Shown in pieces: positions 1 through 8,150 of a stretch of 45,377 nucleotides of DNA (positions are counted from its first letter, which is position 1; each line of letters starts with the position of its first letter). The position numbers and the translations under genes were made by a program. Source of the stretch: Desulfovibrio sp. A2 (GTDB lineage: Bacteria; Desulfobacterota; Desulfovibrionia; Desulfovibrionales; Desulfovibrionaceae); NCBI RefSeq assembly GCF_000226255.1, contig NZ_AGFG01000001.1, forward strand, positions 1-45,377. Reading direction: 5' to 3'. The notes under the pieces were generated by a model that worked only from the letters and a program-made list of their open reading frames with translations, did no database searches and was not told the DNA's origin.

Positions 1-57
1 TTTGGTGACCAGCTGTCCCTACCGTATCCCGGTAGCCCGTTTACGGGCCGCAAGTAA
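1..57 (+). CDS. 3' tail of an unidentified CDS cut by the window edge
   Basis: Reading frame 1 is open from the first base and ends with TAA after 18 codons (FGDQLSLPYPGSPFTGRK). Only the tail is visible, so no family can be assigned. Hairpins follow within 30 to 110 bases, which fits either the 3' end of an ordinary gene or the right end of an IS200/IS605-like element, whose ends carry short-loop hairpins rather than terminal inverted repeats. The tail could also be a chance open frame. Confidence 0.25.
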   Translation, partial: FGDQLSLPYPGSPFTGRK

Positions 58-87
58 CAGATATGCAGATGCCAGATCTTTTAAAAA

Positions 88-167
88 GCGCCTGTTAGGG
101 CGCTGCTGGAAACAGAGCCTTACAGGCGCATATGAAATACCCCCGGCTATGCCGGGGGATTTTTATT
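88..167 (+). terminator. Two consecutive hairpins, the second followed by a T-rich run
   Basis: GCGCCTGT (88-95) pairs with ACAGGCGC (122-129). A second perfect 8-bp stem, CCCCCGGC (140-147) and GCCGGGGG (151-158) with a TAT loop, is followed by ATTTTTATT. The second hairpin has the form of an intrinsic terminator on the plus strand and could also stop the minus-strand gene that ends at 239. The tight 3-nt loop and tandem arrangement also resemble IS200/IS605-type ends; I cannot decide between the two. Confidence 0.55.
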
Positions 168-238
168 CGTTTGCGTGTGGGATGGCATGGAAATCGCGCG
201 GGCGGCAAGGGCGCTCAGGGCATGGTGGCAGCGATGCG

Positions 239-1102
239 TCAGCGCAGCGCGGGGAACTCCGCTGCAAGAATGCGCTGCAGGGTTCCGTCGGCGTGCATTC
301 GCTGCAACTCCCGGTTGATCTCGGGCAGGCGGGCGGCCAGGGGCGAGCGGCGGGAAAAGGCCATGTACAGGGGGTAGCTGCGCACGGGCCGGTCCGCCTT
401 GCCCACGGCGGCATCCAGGTCGGGTTGGCTGGACAGATAGGCTTCGGCCACCGTGTCGTTGCTCAGGCACAGATCCACGCGACCGGTGCGCAACTTTGCG
501 AAATTGCTTTCGTCCGAGGGGGCGTACTCGACGGACAGCCCCGCCCGTTCCACCGCGGCCAGGAATTCCGGCGCGTAGGTATAGCCCTGCACGAGCCCGA
601 TGCGGTAGGGGCGCAGCTCTTCGTACCGCGTCCAATCGAAGCCCTGAATGTTGGCCTTGGCGTAGTAGAACGACTGACGCGCCTCGTCCACCGGCACCGA
701 GAACACCATGGACGCCTCGCGCTCGGTGGAGTGGGCCAGCATGGTCACGCCGTCGGCGCTGCCTTCCTCCATCATGCGCAGCACCCGGTTCCACGGCACA
801 AGGCGCTGGCGAAGGGGGATGTCCAGTCTTCGGAACAGTTCCCGGGCCAGCTCCGTGGCGGTGCCCCCCTGCCCGCCGTCGCCGAGGGCGACGGTGTACG
901 GGGGGTAGACGGTGTTCAGCAGCAGCACCGCGTCATTGCAGGCGTCGTCGGAGGTGGGTCTTGCGCCCTCGCTGGCAAGGGACGTGACGGGTGCGGCGCA
1001 CAGCGCGAGCACGGTCAGCCAGAGCAGCAGCGGCAGTGCGCCGACTGCGCGCGGGAGCCGGAACGGGCGTGGGCGGAAAGTGTTTGGGGCGGGTGATGCC
1101 AT
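239..1102 (-). CDS. Periplasmic solute-binding protein, family 3 type
   Basis: About 287 residues when started at the ATG at 1102. The N-terminus carries a basic stretch and then a hydrophobic segment (about residues 19-42, AVGALPLLLWLTVLALCAAP), as expected for a Sec signal peptide. The mature part has features of the bacterial extracellular solute-binding protein family 3 (amino-acid or polar-compound binding): an early NTVYPPYT strand, a FRRLDI helix, FSVPVDEARQSFYYAK, and GRVDLCLSNDTVAEAYL near the ligand-hinge region. No permease or ATPase gene adjoins it, so it may be an orphan binding protein or sensor-like protein. The frame stays open to 1225 and an ATG at 1189 is an alternative start, but that would put a long charged leader before the signal peptide. 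The substrate cannot be told from the sequence. Confidence 0.8.
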   Translation of the reverse strand: MASPAPNTFRPRPFRLPRAVGALPLLLWLTVLALCAAPVTSLASEGARPTSDDACNDAVLLLNTVYPPYTVALGDGGQGGTATELARELFRRLDIPLRQRLVPWNRVLRMMEEGSADGVTMLAHSTEREASMVFSVPVDEARQSFYYAKANIQGFDWTRYEELRPYRIGLVQGYTYAPEFLAAVERAGLSVEYAPSDESNFAKLRTGRVDLCLSNDTVAEAYLSSQPDLDAAVGKADRPVRSYPLYMAFSRRSPLAARLPEINRELQRMHADGTLQRILAAEFPALR

Positions 1103-1390
1103 GACGGGCCTGCTGCTGGGGCGTCCGGGATGCGGGCGCGGGGGATTTGCGGTCTCTGTGGGCCGGTGGCGCACCGGCGGGCGAGTCATAGCAGATGCCC
1201 GGCAAATGGCAATGCCCCCGGCCATGCGGGATTTTGCGCGCCATGGCTTCGGATCTGGCTATATAACATGGCGCGGATATATGGAAAGGGGGGTCTGGAA
1301 TAACGGCGGCGAATGCGTTGGCGCCATGGGGGCGGCGGATGCAAGCCGGGCGGGATTGCCGAAGAAAAGGCGCGAAGCGGGGCGCGCAAT

Positions 1391-1417
1391 GAAAAAAGGC
1401 CCCTTTTCCGGGGCCTT
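1391..1417 (-). terminator. Intrinsic terminator of selC
   Basis: On the minus strand GGCCCCGGAAAAGGGGCC is followed at once by six T residues (A run at 1392-1397 on the plus strand). It begins about 10 nt after the tRNA 3' end and so serves selC. Confidence 0.85.
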
Positions 1418-1424
1418 GGTGCCG

Positions 1425-1518
1425 TGGCGGAAGCGTATAGGGGTCGAACCTACCATGGACATCTCTGCCCACCACCGGTTTTGAAGACCGGGCGCCACAC
1501 CGGTGACGAAACGCTTCC
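1425..1518 (-). tRNA. selC: tRNA-Sec (anticodon TCA)
   Basis: On the minus strand a 94-nt tRNA can be folded. An 8-bp acceptor stem is formed by GGAAGCGT (5') and ACGCTTCC (3'), followed by the discriminator G and an encoded CCA. The anticodon arm CCGGTCTTCAAAACCGG holds anticodon TCA, which reads UGA. The T arm contains GGTTCGACCCC, and there is a long variable arm. The extended 8-bp acceptor, the size and the TCA anticodon together identify the bacterial selenocysteine tRNA, which is charged with Ser by SerRS, converted by SelA, and delivered by SelB to UGA codons with a SECIS element. The gene has its own promoter and terminator and points away from ftsH. selA, selB and selenoprotein genes are not in the window. 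Confidence 0.95.
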
Positions 1519-1532
1519 GCGAGGGTTTGGCG

Positions 1533-1561
1533 TATCTAGCAGAATCGCGTTGGCCCGGCAA
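1533..1561 (-). promoter_or_regulatory. Sigma-70 promoter of selC
   Basis: On the minus strand a -35 TTGCCG (1556-1561) and a -10 TAGATA (1533-1538) are separated by exactly 17 nt, with the -10 lying 14 nt before the tRNA 5' end. This is a good fit for a short-leader tRNA promoter. Confidence 0.7.
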
Positions 1562-1841
1562 GGGATTGGTGTCGTGGCGGACAGGCTGCGCCGGTCAGTG
1601 CCGGGCATGCCGCATCCGCCTTGTCCGCGCCGCCGGGGAGAGGAGAGGCGGGCGCGCCTCGCGGAGGCGGCGAACCCTCACGGTACGTCCGCGAGCGCGC
1701 GGCGCGGGGCATGCCGCTTGGAGCGGCTTGCCCGAAAAGGCGGGGAAAGTGCGCACGCGCGCATTGTCAAATAGTTCCCGACGACTTAAAAAGGAGAAAT
1801 CGTCCGCACGACGGACGCTCACTTCCGCACGGAGGCCAGAC
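1562..1841 (+). promoter_or_regulatory. ftsH upstream region with a weak candidate promoter
   Basis: This 280-nt stretch between the selC promoter and ftsH contains no supported gene. A candidate sigma-70 promoter is TTGTCA (1764-1769), 16 nt, TTAAAA (1786-1791). An AAGGAG at 1791-1796 has no start codon at suitable distance and is probably not used. The ftsH ribosome binding site GGAGG lies at 1831-1835. I see no clear heat-shock promoter. Confidence 0.35.
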
Positions 1842-3914
1842 TTGAACCAGTTTTCGCGCAATCTGATTCTCTGGGCGATCATCTCTTTGCTCATGGTCGT
1901 CCTGTTCAACCTGTTCAATCAGCCGCAGGGGACGCAGGCGCGTCTTACCTATACGGAATTCCTGCAGAAGGTTGAGCGCGGCGAGGTGCTGCGCGTGACC
2001 ATCCAGGGCCAGAAACTGGTGGGCGAAACCTCCGAGGGCAAGGCGTTCCAGACCTATGCCCCGCAAGATCCCGAGCTGGTTTCGCGCCTCATCGCCCAGA
2101 AGGTCGAGGTGAAGGCGGAACCGCAGGAGGAAGCCCCCTGGTACATGACCCTGCTGGTTTCCTGGTTCCCCATGCTGCTGCTGATCGGCGTGTGGATATT
2201 CTTCATGCGCCAGATGCAGGGCGGCGGCGGAAAGGCCATGTCCTTCGGGCGTTCTCGCGCCCGCATGATCACGCCGGAATCGGCCCGCGTCACCTTCGAG
2301 GACGTGGCGGGCGTGGACGAGGCCAAGGAAGAACTGAGCGAAGTGGTGGAATTCCTGTCCAACCCGCGCAAGTTCACCCGCCTTGGCGGGCGCATTCCCA
2401 AGGGCGTGCTGCTGGTCGGCCCCCCCGGCACCGGCAAGACCCTGCTGGCACGCGCCGTTGCTGGCGAGGCGGGCGTGCCGTTCTTCTCCATTTCCGGTTC
2501 CGACTTCGTGGAAATGTTCGTGGGCGTAGGCGCATCGCGCGTGCGCGACCTGTTCATGCAGGGCAAGAAGAACGCGCCCTGTCTCATCTTCATCGACGAA
2601 ATCGACGCCGTGGGCCGCCAGCGTGGCGCTGGCCTTGGCGGCGGTCACGACGAGCGCGAACAGACCCTGAACCAGCTGCTGGTGGAAATGGACGGCTTCG
2701 AGTCCAACGAGGGCGTCATCCTCATCGCCGCCACCAACCGCCCCGACGTGCTGGACCCGGCCCTGCTGCGTCCCGGCCGCTTCGACCGCCAGGTGGTGGT
2801 GCCCACCCCCGACGTGCGCGGCCGCAAGCGCATCCTTGAAGTGCACACCCGCCGCACGCCCCTGGCCACCGGCGTGGAACTGGACGTCATCGCCAAGGGC
2901 ACGCCCGGCTTCTCGGGCGCGGACCTGGAGAACCTGGTCAACGAGGCCGCCCTGCAGGCCGCCAAGGTGGGCAAGGACACCGTGGACATGGGCGACTTCG
3001 AGTACGCCAAGGACAAGGTGCTGATGGGCAAGGAGCGCCGCAGCCTCATCCTGAGCGACGAGGAAAAGCGCATCACCGCCTACCACGAGGCGGGCCACGC
3101 CCTTGCCGCCAAGCTGCTGCCCGGTTCCGACCCGGTACACAAGGTGAGCATCATCCCGCGCGGTCGCGCCCTGGGCGTGACCATGCAGCTGCCGGAAGGC
3201 GACCGCCATGGCTATTCGCGCAGCTACCTGCTGAACAACCTGGTGCTGCTGCTGGGCGGCCGCGTGGCCGAAGAAGTGGTGTTCAACGACATCACCACCG
3301 GCGCGGGCAACGACATCGAGCGCGCCACCAAGATGGCCCGCAAGATGGTCTGCGAATGGGGCATGAGCGAGGCCATCGGCCCGCTGAACATCGGCGAGCA
3401 CGGCGAAGAGGTGTTCATCGGCCGCGAATGGGCGCATTCCCGCAACTTCAGCGAGGAAACCGCCCGCCTGGTGGATGCCGAGGTCAAGCGCATCATCGAG
3501 GAGGCCCGGCAGCGCTGCCGCACCCTGCTCGAAGAGAACATCGACTCGCTGCACGCCATAGCTGGCGCGCTGCTGGAGCGTGAAACCATCAGCGGCGCGG
3601 ACATCGACATCCTGATGCGCGGCGAACCGCTGCCGCCGGAAAAGCCCAACAACCGGGGCACGGCCGGGGGCGTGGCCGCCCGCGCGGGGGAGCGCCCCGC
3701 GTCCGGCCAGGGCGACGCGGCGTCTTCAACCTCCGGCGCGCAGCCCGCACCCGGAACGGCGGCGGCCCCCAGGGCCGCAGCGGACGCTGACGCCGCCGGG
3801 CGCGACGAATTCACCCTGGAAGCCGACGATTCCGGGTCGGACCGGGCCTCCGACAGGTCTGGCGACAGATCCGGCGACCGGTCGGGCGACGGCAGCGGCG
3901 AAGCGGGGCGTTGA
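1842..3914 (+). CDS. ftsH: ATP-dependent zinc metalloprotease FtsH
   Basis: 690 residues. The start is the TTG at 1842: GGAGG lies 6 nt upstream, and translation from here gives the classic N-terminus (M/L)[13 protein letters not shown] with a first membrane segment at about residues 7-24. A periplasmic stretch follows, then a second membrane segment at about 100-121 ([20 protein letters not shown]). The AAA+ domain has Walker A GPPGTGKT at 193-200, Walker B FIDEIDA and the second region of homology [20 protein letters not shown]. The zinc site HEAGH is at 415-419. FtsH is a hexameric inner-membrane protease that extracts and degrades membrane and short-lived cytosolic proteins. The tail after about residue 600 is unusually rich in Ala, Gly, Ser and Asp and ends in DRSG repeats. 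The stop TGA overlaps the folP ATG (TGATG), so translation is likely coupled. Confidence 0.97.
3852..3899 (+). repeat. Four tandem 12-bp repeats in the ftsH 3' end
   Basis: Four units (3852-3863, 3864-3875, 3876-3887, 3888-3899) of the form GACaGgtCnGGC encode Asp-Arg-Ser-Gly three times and Asp-Gly-Ser-Gly once. The repeat stays in frame, so gain or loss of units would only change the length of the disordered FtsH tail. Confidence 0.8.
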
Positions 3915-4849
3915 TGGCGACGGCTTTCGGCCACGCGCAACAGGCTATCTGGACCGTAAGGGGGGGAAGGGCGGTGACGCCCGCCCCCCCTGCTCCCTTT
4001 GGCTCCCCCGTTTCTCCGGTTTCCTTCGTCATCTTCGGCATCGTCAACGTCACGCCGGACTCGTTCCACGATGGCGGGCGCTACGTCTCGCACGAGGCGG
4101 CGGTCACCCACGCCCTGCGCCTGGCGGCCGAGGGGGCGCACGTGCTGGACATCGGCGGCGAATCGTCGCGGCCCTATGCCGAGCCGGTGCCCCTGGAAGA
4201 GGAACTGGCGCGCGTGCTGCCCGTGGTGCGGGGCATCCGCGACGGGTATGCGGCCCGCGCGGGGAGCGGCGCGCCGCTGCTTTCTGTGGACACCTACAAG
4301 GCGGGCACGGCGGCGGCGGTGCTGGACGAAGGCGTGGACATAATCAACGACATTTCCGCCTGCGCCTTCGACCCCGGCCTGCTCGACGTGCTGGCCCACT
4401 ACAAGCCCGGCTACGTGCTGATGCACAGCCTGGGCCGCCCGGAAACCATGCAGGATGCCCCGGCCTACGCCAGCGTGGTCGATTCGCTGCTGGACTTCTT
4501 TCACGAAAAGATGGATGTGCTCGTGCGGGCGGGGCTGCCGGAGTCGCGCATCCTGCTTGATCCCGGCATCGGCTTCGGCAAGCTGACGGAACACAATTTC
4601 GAGATACTGCGCCACATCGAACGCTTCAACGCCCTGGGCCGCCCCGTGCTGATGGGACTTTCCAACAAGTCGCTGTTCGGCGGGCTGCTGGACCTGGGGC
4701 AGGGGCAGCGCGGCGGCGCGACGCAGGTCGCCACGGCCCTGCTGGCCTCGCGCGGCGTGTTGTGCCACCGGGTGCACGACGTGACGGAAACGGTGCGCAC
4801 CCTGCGCCTCACCCAAGCCATGGCCCCCGCGCCACGGACGGAGAACTGA
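3914..4849 (+). CDS. folP: Dihydropteroate synthase
   Basis: 311 residues; the ATG at 3914 overlaps the ftsH stop. The enzyme condenses 6-hydroxymethyl-7,8-dihydropterin diphosphate with p-aminobenzoate in folate synthesis and is the sulfonamide target. Family motifs are present in order: NVTPDSF (45-51), LDIGGESSRP (most homologues have GGESTRPG, so the Thr is replaced by Ser and the final Gly is missing), NDISA, LLDPGIGFGK, GLSNKSLFG in place of the usual G(S/V)SRKS, and HRVHDV near the C-terminus. The first 35 residues are Ala/Pro-rich, low in similarity to the family, and may be an extension. Its place between ftsH and the c-di-AMP cyclase gene, with stop/start overlaps on both sides, marks it as part of the same operon. 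Confidence 0.93.
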   Translation: MATAFGHAQQAIWTVRGGRAVTPAPPAPFGSPVSPVSFVIFGIVNVTPDSFHDGGRYVSHEAAVTHALRLAAEGAHVLDIGGESSRPYAEPVPLEEELARVLPVVRGIRDGYAARAGSGAPLLSVDTYKAGTAAAVLDEGVDIINDISACAFDPGLLDVLAHYKPGYVLMHSLGRPETMQDAPAYASVVDSLLDFFHEKMDVLVRAGLPESRILLDPGIGFGKLTEHNFEILRHIERFNALGRPVLMGLSNKSLFGGLLDLGQGQRGGATQVATALLASRGVLCHRVHDVTETVRTLRLTQAMAPAPRTEN

Positions 4850-5592
4850 TGCTGGGACTCGAGAACGTCACCGCCAACTGGCGCGACCTTCTGGACATAG
4901 CGCTGGTCACCGCGCTGTTCTACCGCATCATCGTCATGGTCAAGGACACGCGCGCCGTGTCGGCCATCTACGGGCTGCTGTTGCTGGTGGTCACCTATTT
5001 CGTGTCGCGCGAGCTTGGGCTGTACACGCTGGGGTGGCTGCTGGAGAGCTTTTTCGGTTCGTTGTTCCTGGTCATCATCGTGCTGTTCCAGCGCGACATC
5101 CGCCAGGCCCTAACAGACATGGGCGCGCGCAGCTTCTTTCGCAAGAAGACCACCGCCGACGACACCCTGAACGAGATCATCGGCGCGGCGCTGTATCTTG
5201 CCCAGCGCAAGATCGGCGCGCTCATCGTCATCGAGCGCAACGTGGCGCTGGGCGACATGATCGAGCGCGGGGTCAAGCTGGGGGCCGCGCTCTCGCGCGA
5301 GTTGCTCATCACCATCTTCTTTCCCAAGACCCCCCTGCACGACGGTGCGGTGATCATCCGCAAGGGCGAGGTGGCGGCGGCCGCGTGCATCCTGCCGCTG
5401 GCCACCGTGGACCGGCAGGACTTCGGCACCCGGCACCGCGCCGCGCTTGGCATCACCGAGGAAAGCGACGCCGTGGCGGTGGTGGTTTCGGAAGAACGCG
5501 GGGCCGTCACCGTGGCCGTGGGCGGCAAGCTGACCACCAGCCTCGACGCCACGCGCCTGAAGCGCGTGCTCAAGAACATCCTGGAGAAGTAG
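4849..5592 (+). CDS. cdaA: Diadenylate cyclase CdaA (membrane DAC protein)
   Basis: 247 residues, with the ATG overlapping the folP stop (TGATG) and GGAG 5 nt upstream. The N-terminus has three hydrophobic segments (about residues 14-30, 36-52 and 62-80), followed by a DisA_N/DAC domain. Catalytic DGA (165-167, within PLHDGAVII) and RHR (195-197, within GTRHRAALGITE) are intact. It condenses two ATP into cyclic di-AMP at the inner face of the membrane. The neighbours cdaR and glmM form the conserved cdaA-cdaR-glmM cluster best known from Firmicutes, in which CdaR and GlmM bind and modulate CdaA. c-di-AMP typically controls potassium/osmolyte transport and cell-wall homeostasis; its targets in this organism are not visible here. 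Confidence 0.95.
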   Translation: MLGLENVTANWRDLLDIALVTALFYRIIVMVKDTRAVSAIYGLLLLVVTYFVSRELGLYTLGWLLESFFGSLFLVIIVLFQRDIRQALTDMGARSFFRKKTTADDTLNEIIGAALYLAQRKIGALIVIERNVALGDMIERGVKLGAALSRELLITIFFPKTPLHDGAVIIRKGEVAAAACILPLATVDRQDFGTRHRAALGITEESDAVAVVVSEERGAVTVAVGGKLTTSLDATRLKRVLKNILEK

Positions 5593-5594
5593 CC

Positions 5595-6494
5595 GTGCGT
5601 TCCAACTGGCAGTATGCCATCATGGCCTTCGTCATGGCCGTCACCCTCTGGTACATGGTCACCGGGCGCGAACGGGTGGAAGTCGTGAGCGAGGTGCGGC
5701 TGGAATTCAAGGGCATTCCCCAGAACCTCGTGGTGCGCGAAGGGCTGGTCAACAAGGTCAGCGTGCGCGTGCGCGGCCCCAAGGGCCTCGTGCGCGTCAT
5801 GAATTCGCGCGACATGAGCTATGCCATCGACCTCAGCGGGCTGAAGCGCGGCACCAACATCGTGCCCCTGACGGCCGAAAAGCTGCCCGAGGCGCGGGCC
5901 TTCGAGGTGGTGGAGATCACCCCTTCGCGGCTGACGCTGGAGGTGGACGCCATCGTCGAGAAGGACGTGCCGGTTGCGGTGGACCTGAACGGTACCCTGC
6001 CCGTGGACGTGCGTATCGACAAGACCGAGGTAACGCCCGCCAGGGTGCACCTGCGCGGGCCGGAAACACTGGTGTCGCGCATCGACAAGGTGAAGGTGCT
6101 GGTCGCTGCCCCCGCGCTGGACGAGGGGGGCACCGTGGAGGTGCAGGCCACGCCCACGTTGCCCGAGGCCACGGAATCGCTGCCGCCCACCGTGGCCGTG
6201 CACTTCACCACGGCCCTGCGCATCAAGGAAACCACCCTGAAGCGCGAGGTGTCCGTGCGGCCTCCGCAGGGGCTGCGGGCGCAGGTTTCGCCGCGCACGG
6301 TCACGCTGCTGCTGGAGATGCCCGCCTCGGTGGCCGCCGACGAGGCCGCGTTGCGCGGGGTGCGCGTGTACGCCGAGGTCCCGGAGGGGACCATGCCCGG
6401 CCAGGTGAAGCTGCCGGTGCGGGTGGACCTGCCGGAGAAGGTGCGGCTGAAGGACATTTCGCCCGACACGGTGAACGTGACCTTCCGCAAGTAG
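5595..6494 (+). CDS. cdaR: YbbR-domain protein, CdaA regulator CdaR
   Basis: 299 residues from a GTG at 5595, two bases after the cdaA stop, with GGAG at 5583-5586. One N-terminal membrane segment (about residues 6-22, YAIMAFVMAVTLWYMV) is followed by an extracytoplasmic region of repeated beta-rich YbbR units. Each unit shows the pattern of a short strand, VxVRGPxxLV and a VDLSGxxxG-type turn, for example VRVRGPKGLVRVM and VHLRGPETLVSRI. In Firmicutes CdaR contacts CdaA through the membrane and tunes c-di-AMP synthesis, and the fixed gene order supports the same role. It may have a sensing role at the cell envelope, but no ligand is known from the sequence. Confidence 0.9.
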   Translation: MRSNWQYAIMAFVMAVTLWYMVTGRERVEVVSEVRLEFKGIPQNLVVREGLVNKVSVRVRGPKGLVRVMNSRDMSYAIDLSGLKRGTNIVPLTAEKLPEARAFEVVEITPSRLTLEVDAIVEKDVPVAVDLNGTLPVDVRIDKTEVTPARVHLRGPETLVSRIDKVKVLVAAPALDEGGTVEVQATPTLPEATESLPPTVAVHFTTALRIKETTLKREVSVRPPQGLRAQVSPRTVTLLLEMPASVAADEAALRGVRVYAEVPEGTMPGQVKLPVRVDLPEKVRLKDISPDTVNVTFRK

Positions 6495-6679
6495 CACCGG
6501 GCGCGTTCCGGCTCCGCTCCCCGGCGCGTTGCGCTGTCCGGGGGCTGTCCGGGCGCTGTGCCCCCGGCGTGCCCCGGCCCTCCGCCAGCCCGCCGACGAT
6601 TGAACAACCCCGCCAAATGCTGTAGTGAGGCGCACCGGCGGCGCTGGCCGCCAACGCACAATCCAGAGAGGATTCGCAG

Positions 6680-8032
6680 ATGGGCAAACGCCTGTTCGGC
6701 ACCGACGGCCTGCGCGGCCAGGTGAACATCTATCCCATGACCGCCGACGTGGCCCTGCGTCTGGGCCTTGCGGCGGGCACGCATTTCCGTAACGGCCATC
6801 GCCGCCACCGGGTGGTCATCGGCAAGGACACCCGCCTGTCCGGCTACGTGTTCGAGTCGGCGCTTACCGCAGGGCTGTGCGCCGCGGGCATGGACGTGTA
6901 CCTGGTGGGGCCGCTGCCCACGCCCGCTATCGCCTTTTTGACCCGCAACATGCGGGCCGACCTTGGCGTGGTCATTTCCGCCTCGCACAACCCGTTCATG
7001 GACAACGGCATCAAGTTTTTCGACAAGGACGGCTTCAAGCTGCCCGACGAGACGGAGAACAAGATCACCGACATGGTGCTGGACCCCGACTGGCAGTGGG
7101 ACTACCCCGCCCCAGAACGCGTGGGTCGCGCCGCCAAGATCGAGGACTCTCCCGGCCGCTACATCGTCTACCTGAAGAACAGCTTTCCCGCGCACCTCAC
7201 CCTGGATGGCATGCGCGTGGTGCTCGACTGCGCCAACGGCGCCAACTACAAGGTGGCCCCGCTGGCCCTTGAAGAGTTGGGCGCGGAAGTGATCAAGATC
7301 GGCACCGAGCCCAACGGCCTGAACATCAACCATCAGTGCGGTTCGCTGTACCCCGGCGTTGCCGCCGGCAAGGTGCTGGAAACCCGCGCCGACGTGGGCC
7401 TGGCCCTGGACGGCGACGCCGACCGGCTCATCGTTGTGGACGAGAAGGGCACCGTGCTCGACGGCGACCAGATCATGGCCCTGTGCGCGGAAGACATGCT
7501 GCGGCGCGGCGAGTTGCGCAACAACACCCTGGTCGCCACGGTCATGAGCAACATGGCGCTCGAGGTGTTCATGAAAGAGCGCGGCTGCAGGCTGCTGCGC
7601 ACCCCCGTGGGCGACCGCTACGTGGTCGAGGCCATGCGCCGCGAGGGCGCCAACCTTGGCGGCGAGCAGTCCGGCCACCTCATCTTCATGGACCATGGCA
7701 CCACAGGCGATGGCCTGATGGCCGCCCTGCAGATACTGCGCATCATGCGCGAGCGCGACCGGCCCCTGTCCGAACTGGCGGGCCAGTTGCAGCTTTTCCC
7801 GCAGGAGCTTATCAATGTTCATGTGGAGCGGAAGATTCCCTTCGAACAGTGCCAGCCCGTGCTCGACGGGGTGGCCAAGGTCGAGGCGGAGCTGGGCGAC
7901 AGGGGCCGCGTGCTGCTGCGCTACTCGGGCACCGAGGCCGTCTGCCGCGTGATGGTGGAGGGCGAGGACCCCGAGCAGGTGAAGCGGCTGGCTTCTCTGC
8001 TGGCGGAGACGGTGCAGAAGCATCTGCGTTAG
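6680..8032 (+). CDS. glmM: Phosphoglucosamine mutase
   Basis: 450 residues, the usual family length, with an AGAGAGGA-type ribosome site before the ATG. GlmM converts glucosamine-6-phosphate to glucosamine-1-phosphate for UDP-GlcNAc, peptidoglycan and LPS. The phosphoserine loop SASHNP places the catalytic Ser at 102, as in E. coli GlmM. The magnesium loop DGDADR is at 244-249, and the substrate and phosphate-binding loops GGEQSGH and [15 protein letters not shown] follow. A 185-nt gap separates it from cdaR, so it may have its own promoter as well as read-through. In organisms with cdaA, GlmM can bind and inhibit the cyclase, which links c-di-AMP to cell-wall precursor supply. Confidence 0.96.
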   Translation: MGKRLFGTDGLRGQVNIYPMTADVALRLGLAAGTHFRNGHRRHRVVIGKDTRLSGYVFESALTAGLCAAGMDVYLVGPLPTPAIAFLTRNMRADLGVVISASHNPFMDNGIKFFDKDGFKLPDETENKITDMVLDPDWQWDYPAPERVGRAAKIEDSPGRYIVYLKNSFPAHLTLDGMRVVLDCANGANYKVAPLALEELGAEVIKIGTEPNGLNINHQCGSLYPGVAAGKVLETRADVGLALDGDADRLIVVDEKGTVLDGDQIMALCAEDMLRRGELRNNTLVATVMSNMALEVFMKERGCRLLRTPVGDRYVVEAMRREGANLGGEQSGHLIFMDHGTTGDGLMAALQILRIMRERDRPLSELAGQLQLFPQELINVHVERKIPFEQCQPVLDGVAKVEAELGDRGRVLLRYSGTEAVCRVMVEGEDPEQVKRLASLLAETVQKHLR

Positions 8033-8150
8033 TCTTCGGCGCCCCGTGCATCGCTGCGCGCCGGGGAACACCGGAAGGCCCTCGGCTCGCGGGAGATGCG
8101 TCCGGACCGTGAAGGCCGACACGACGACACATCCCAAAGGAGCCACCCCC

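Noticed and set aside
1503..1841. 113-codon N-terminal extension of ftsH
   Set aside because: It would begin inside selC, is Arg-rich, and the TTG at 1842 has a proper GGAGG and gives the family N-terminus.
1767..3554. 595-codon minus-strand frame opposite ftsH
   Set aside because: Shadow of codon bias on the opposite strand; the ftsH motifs are unmistakable on the plus strand.
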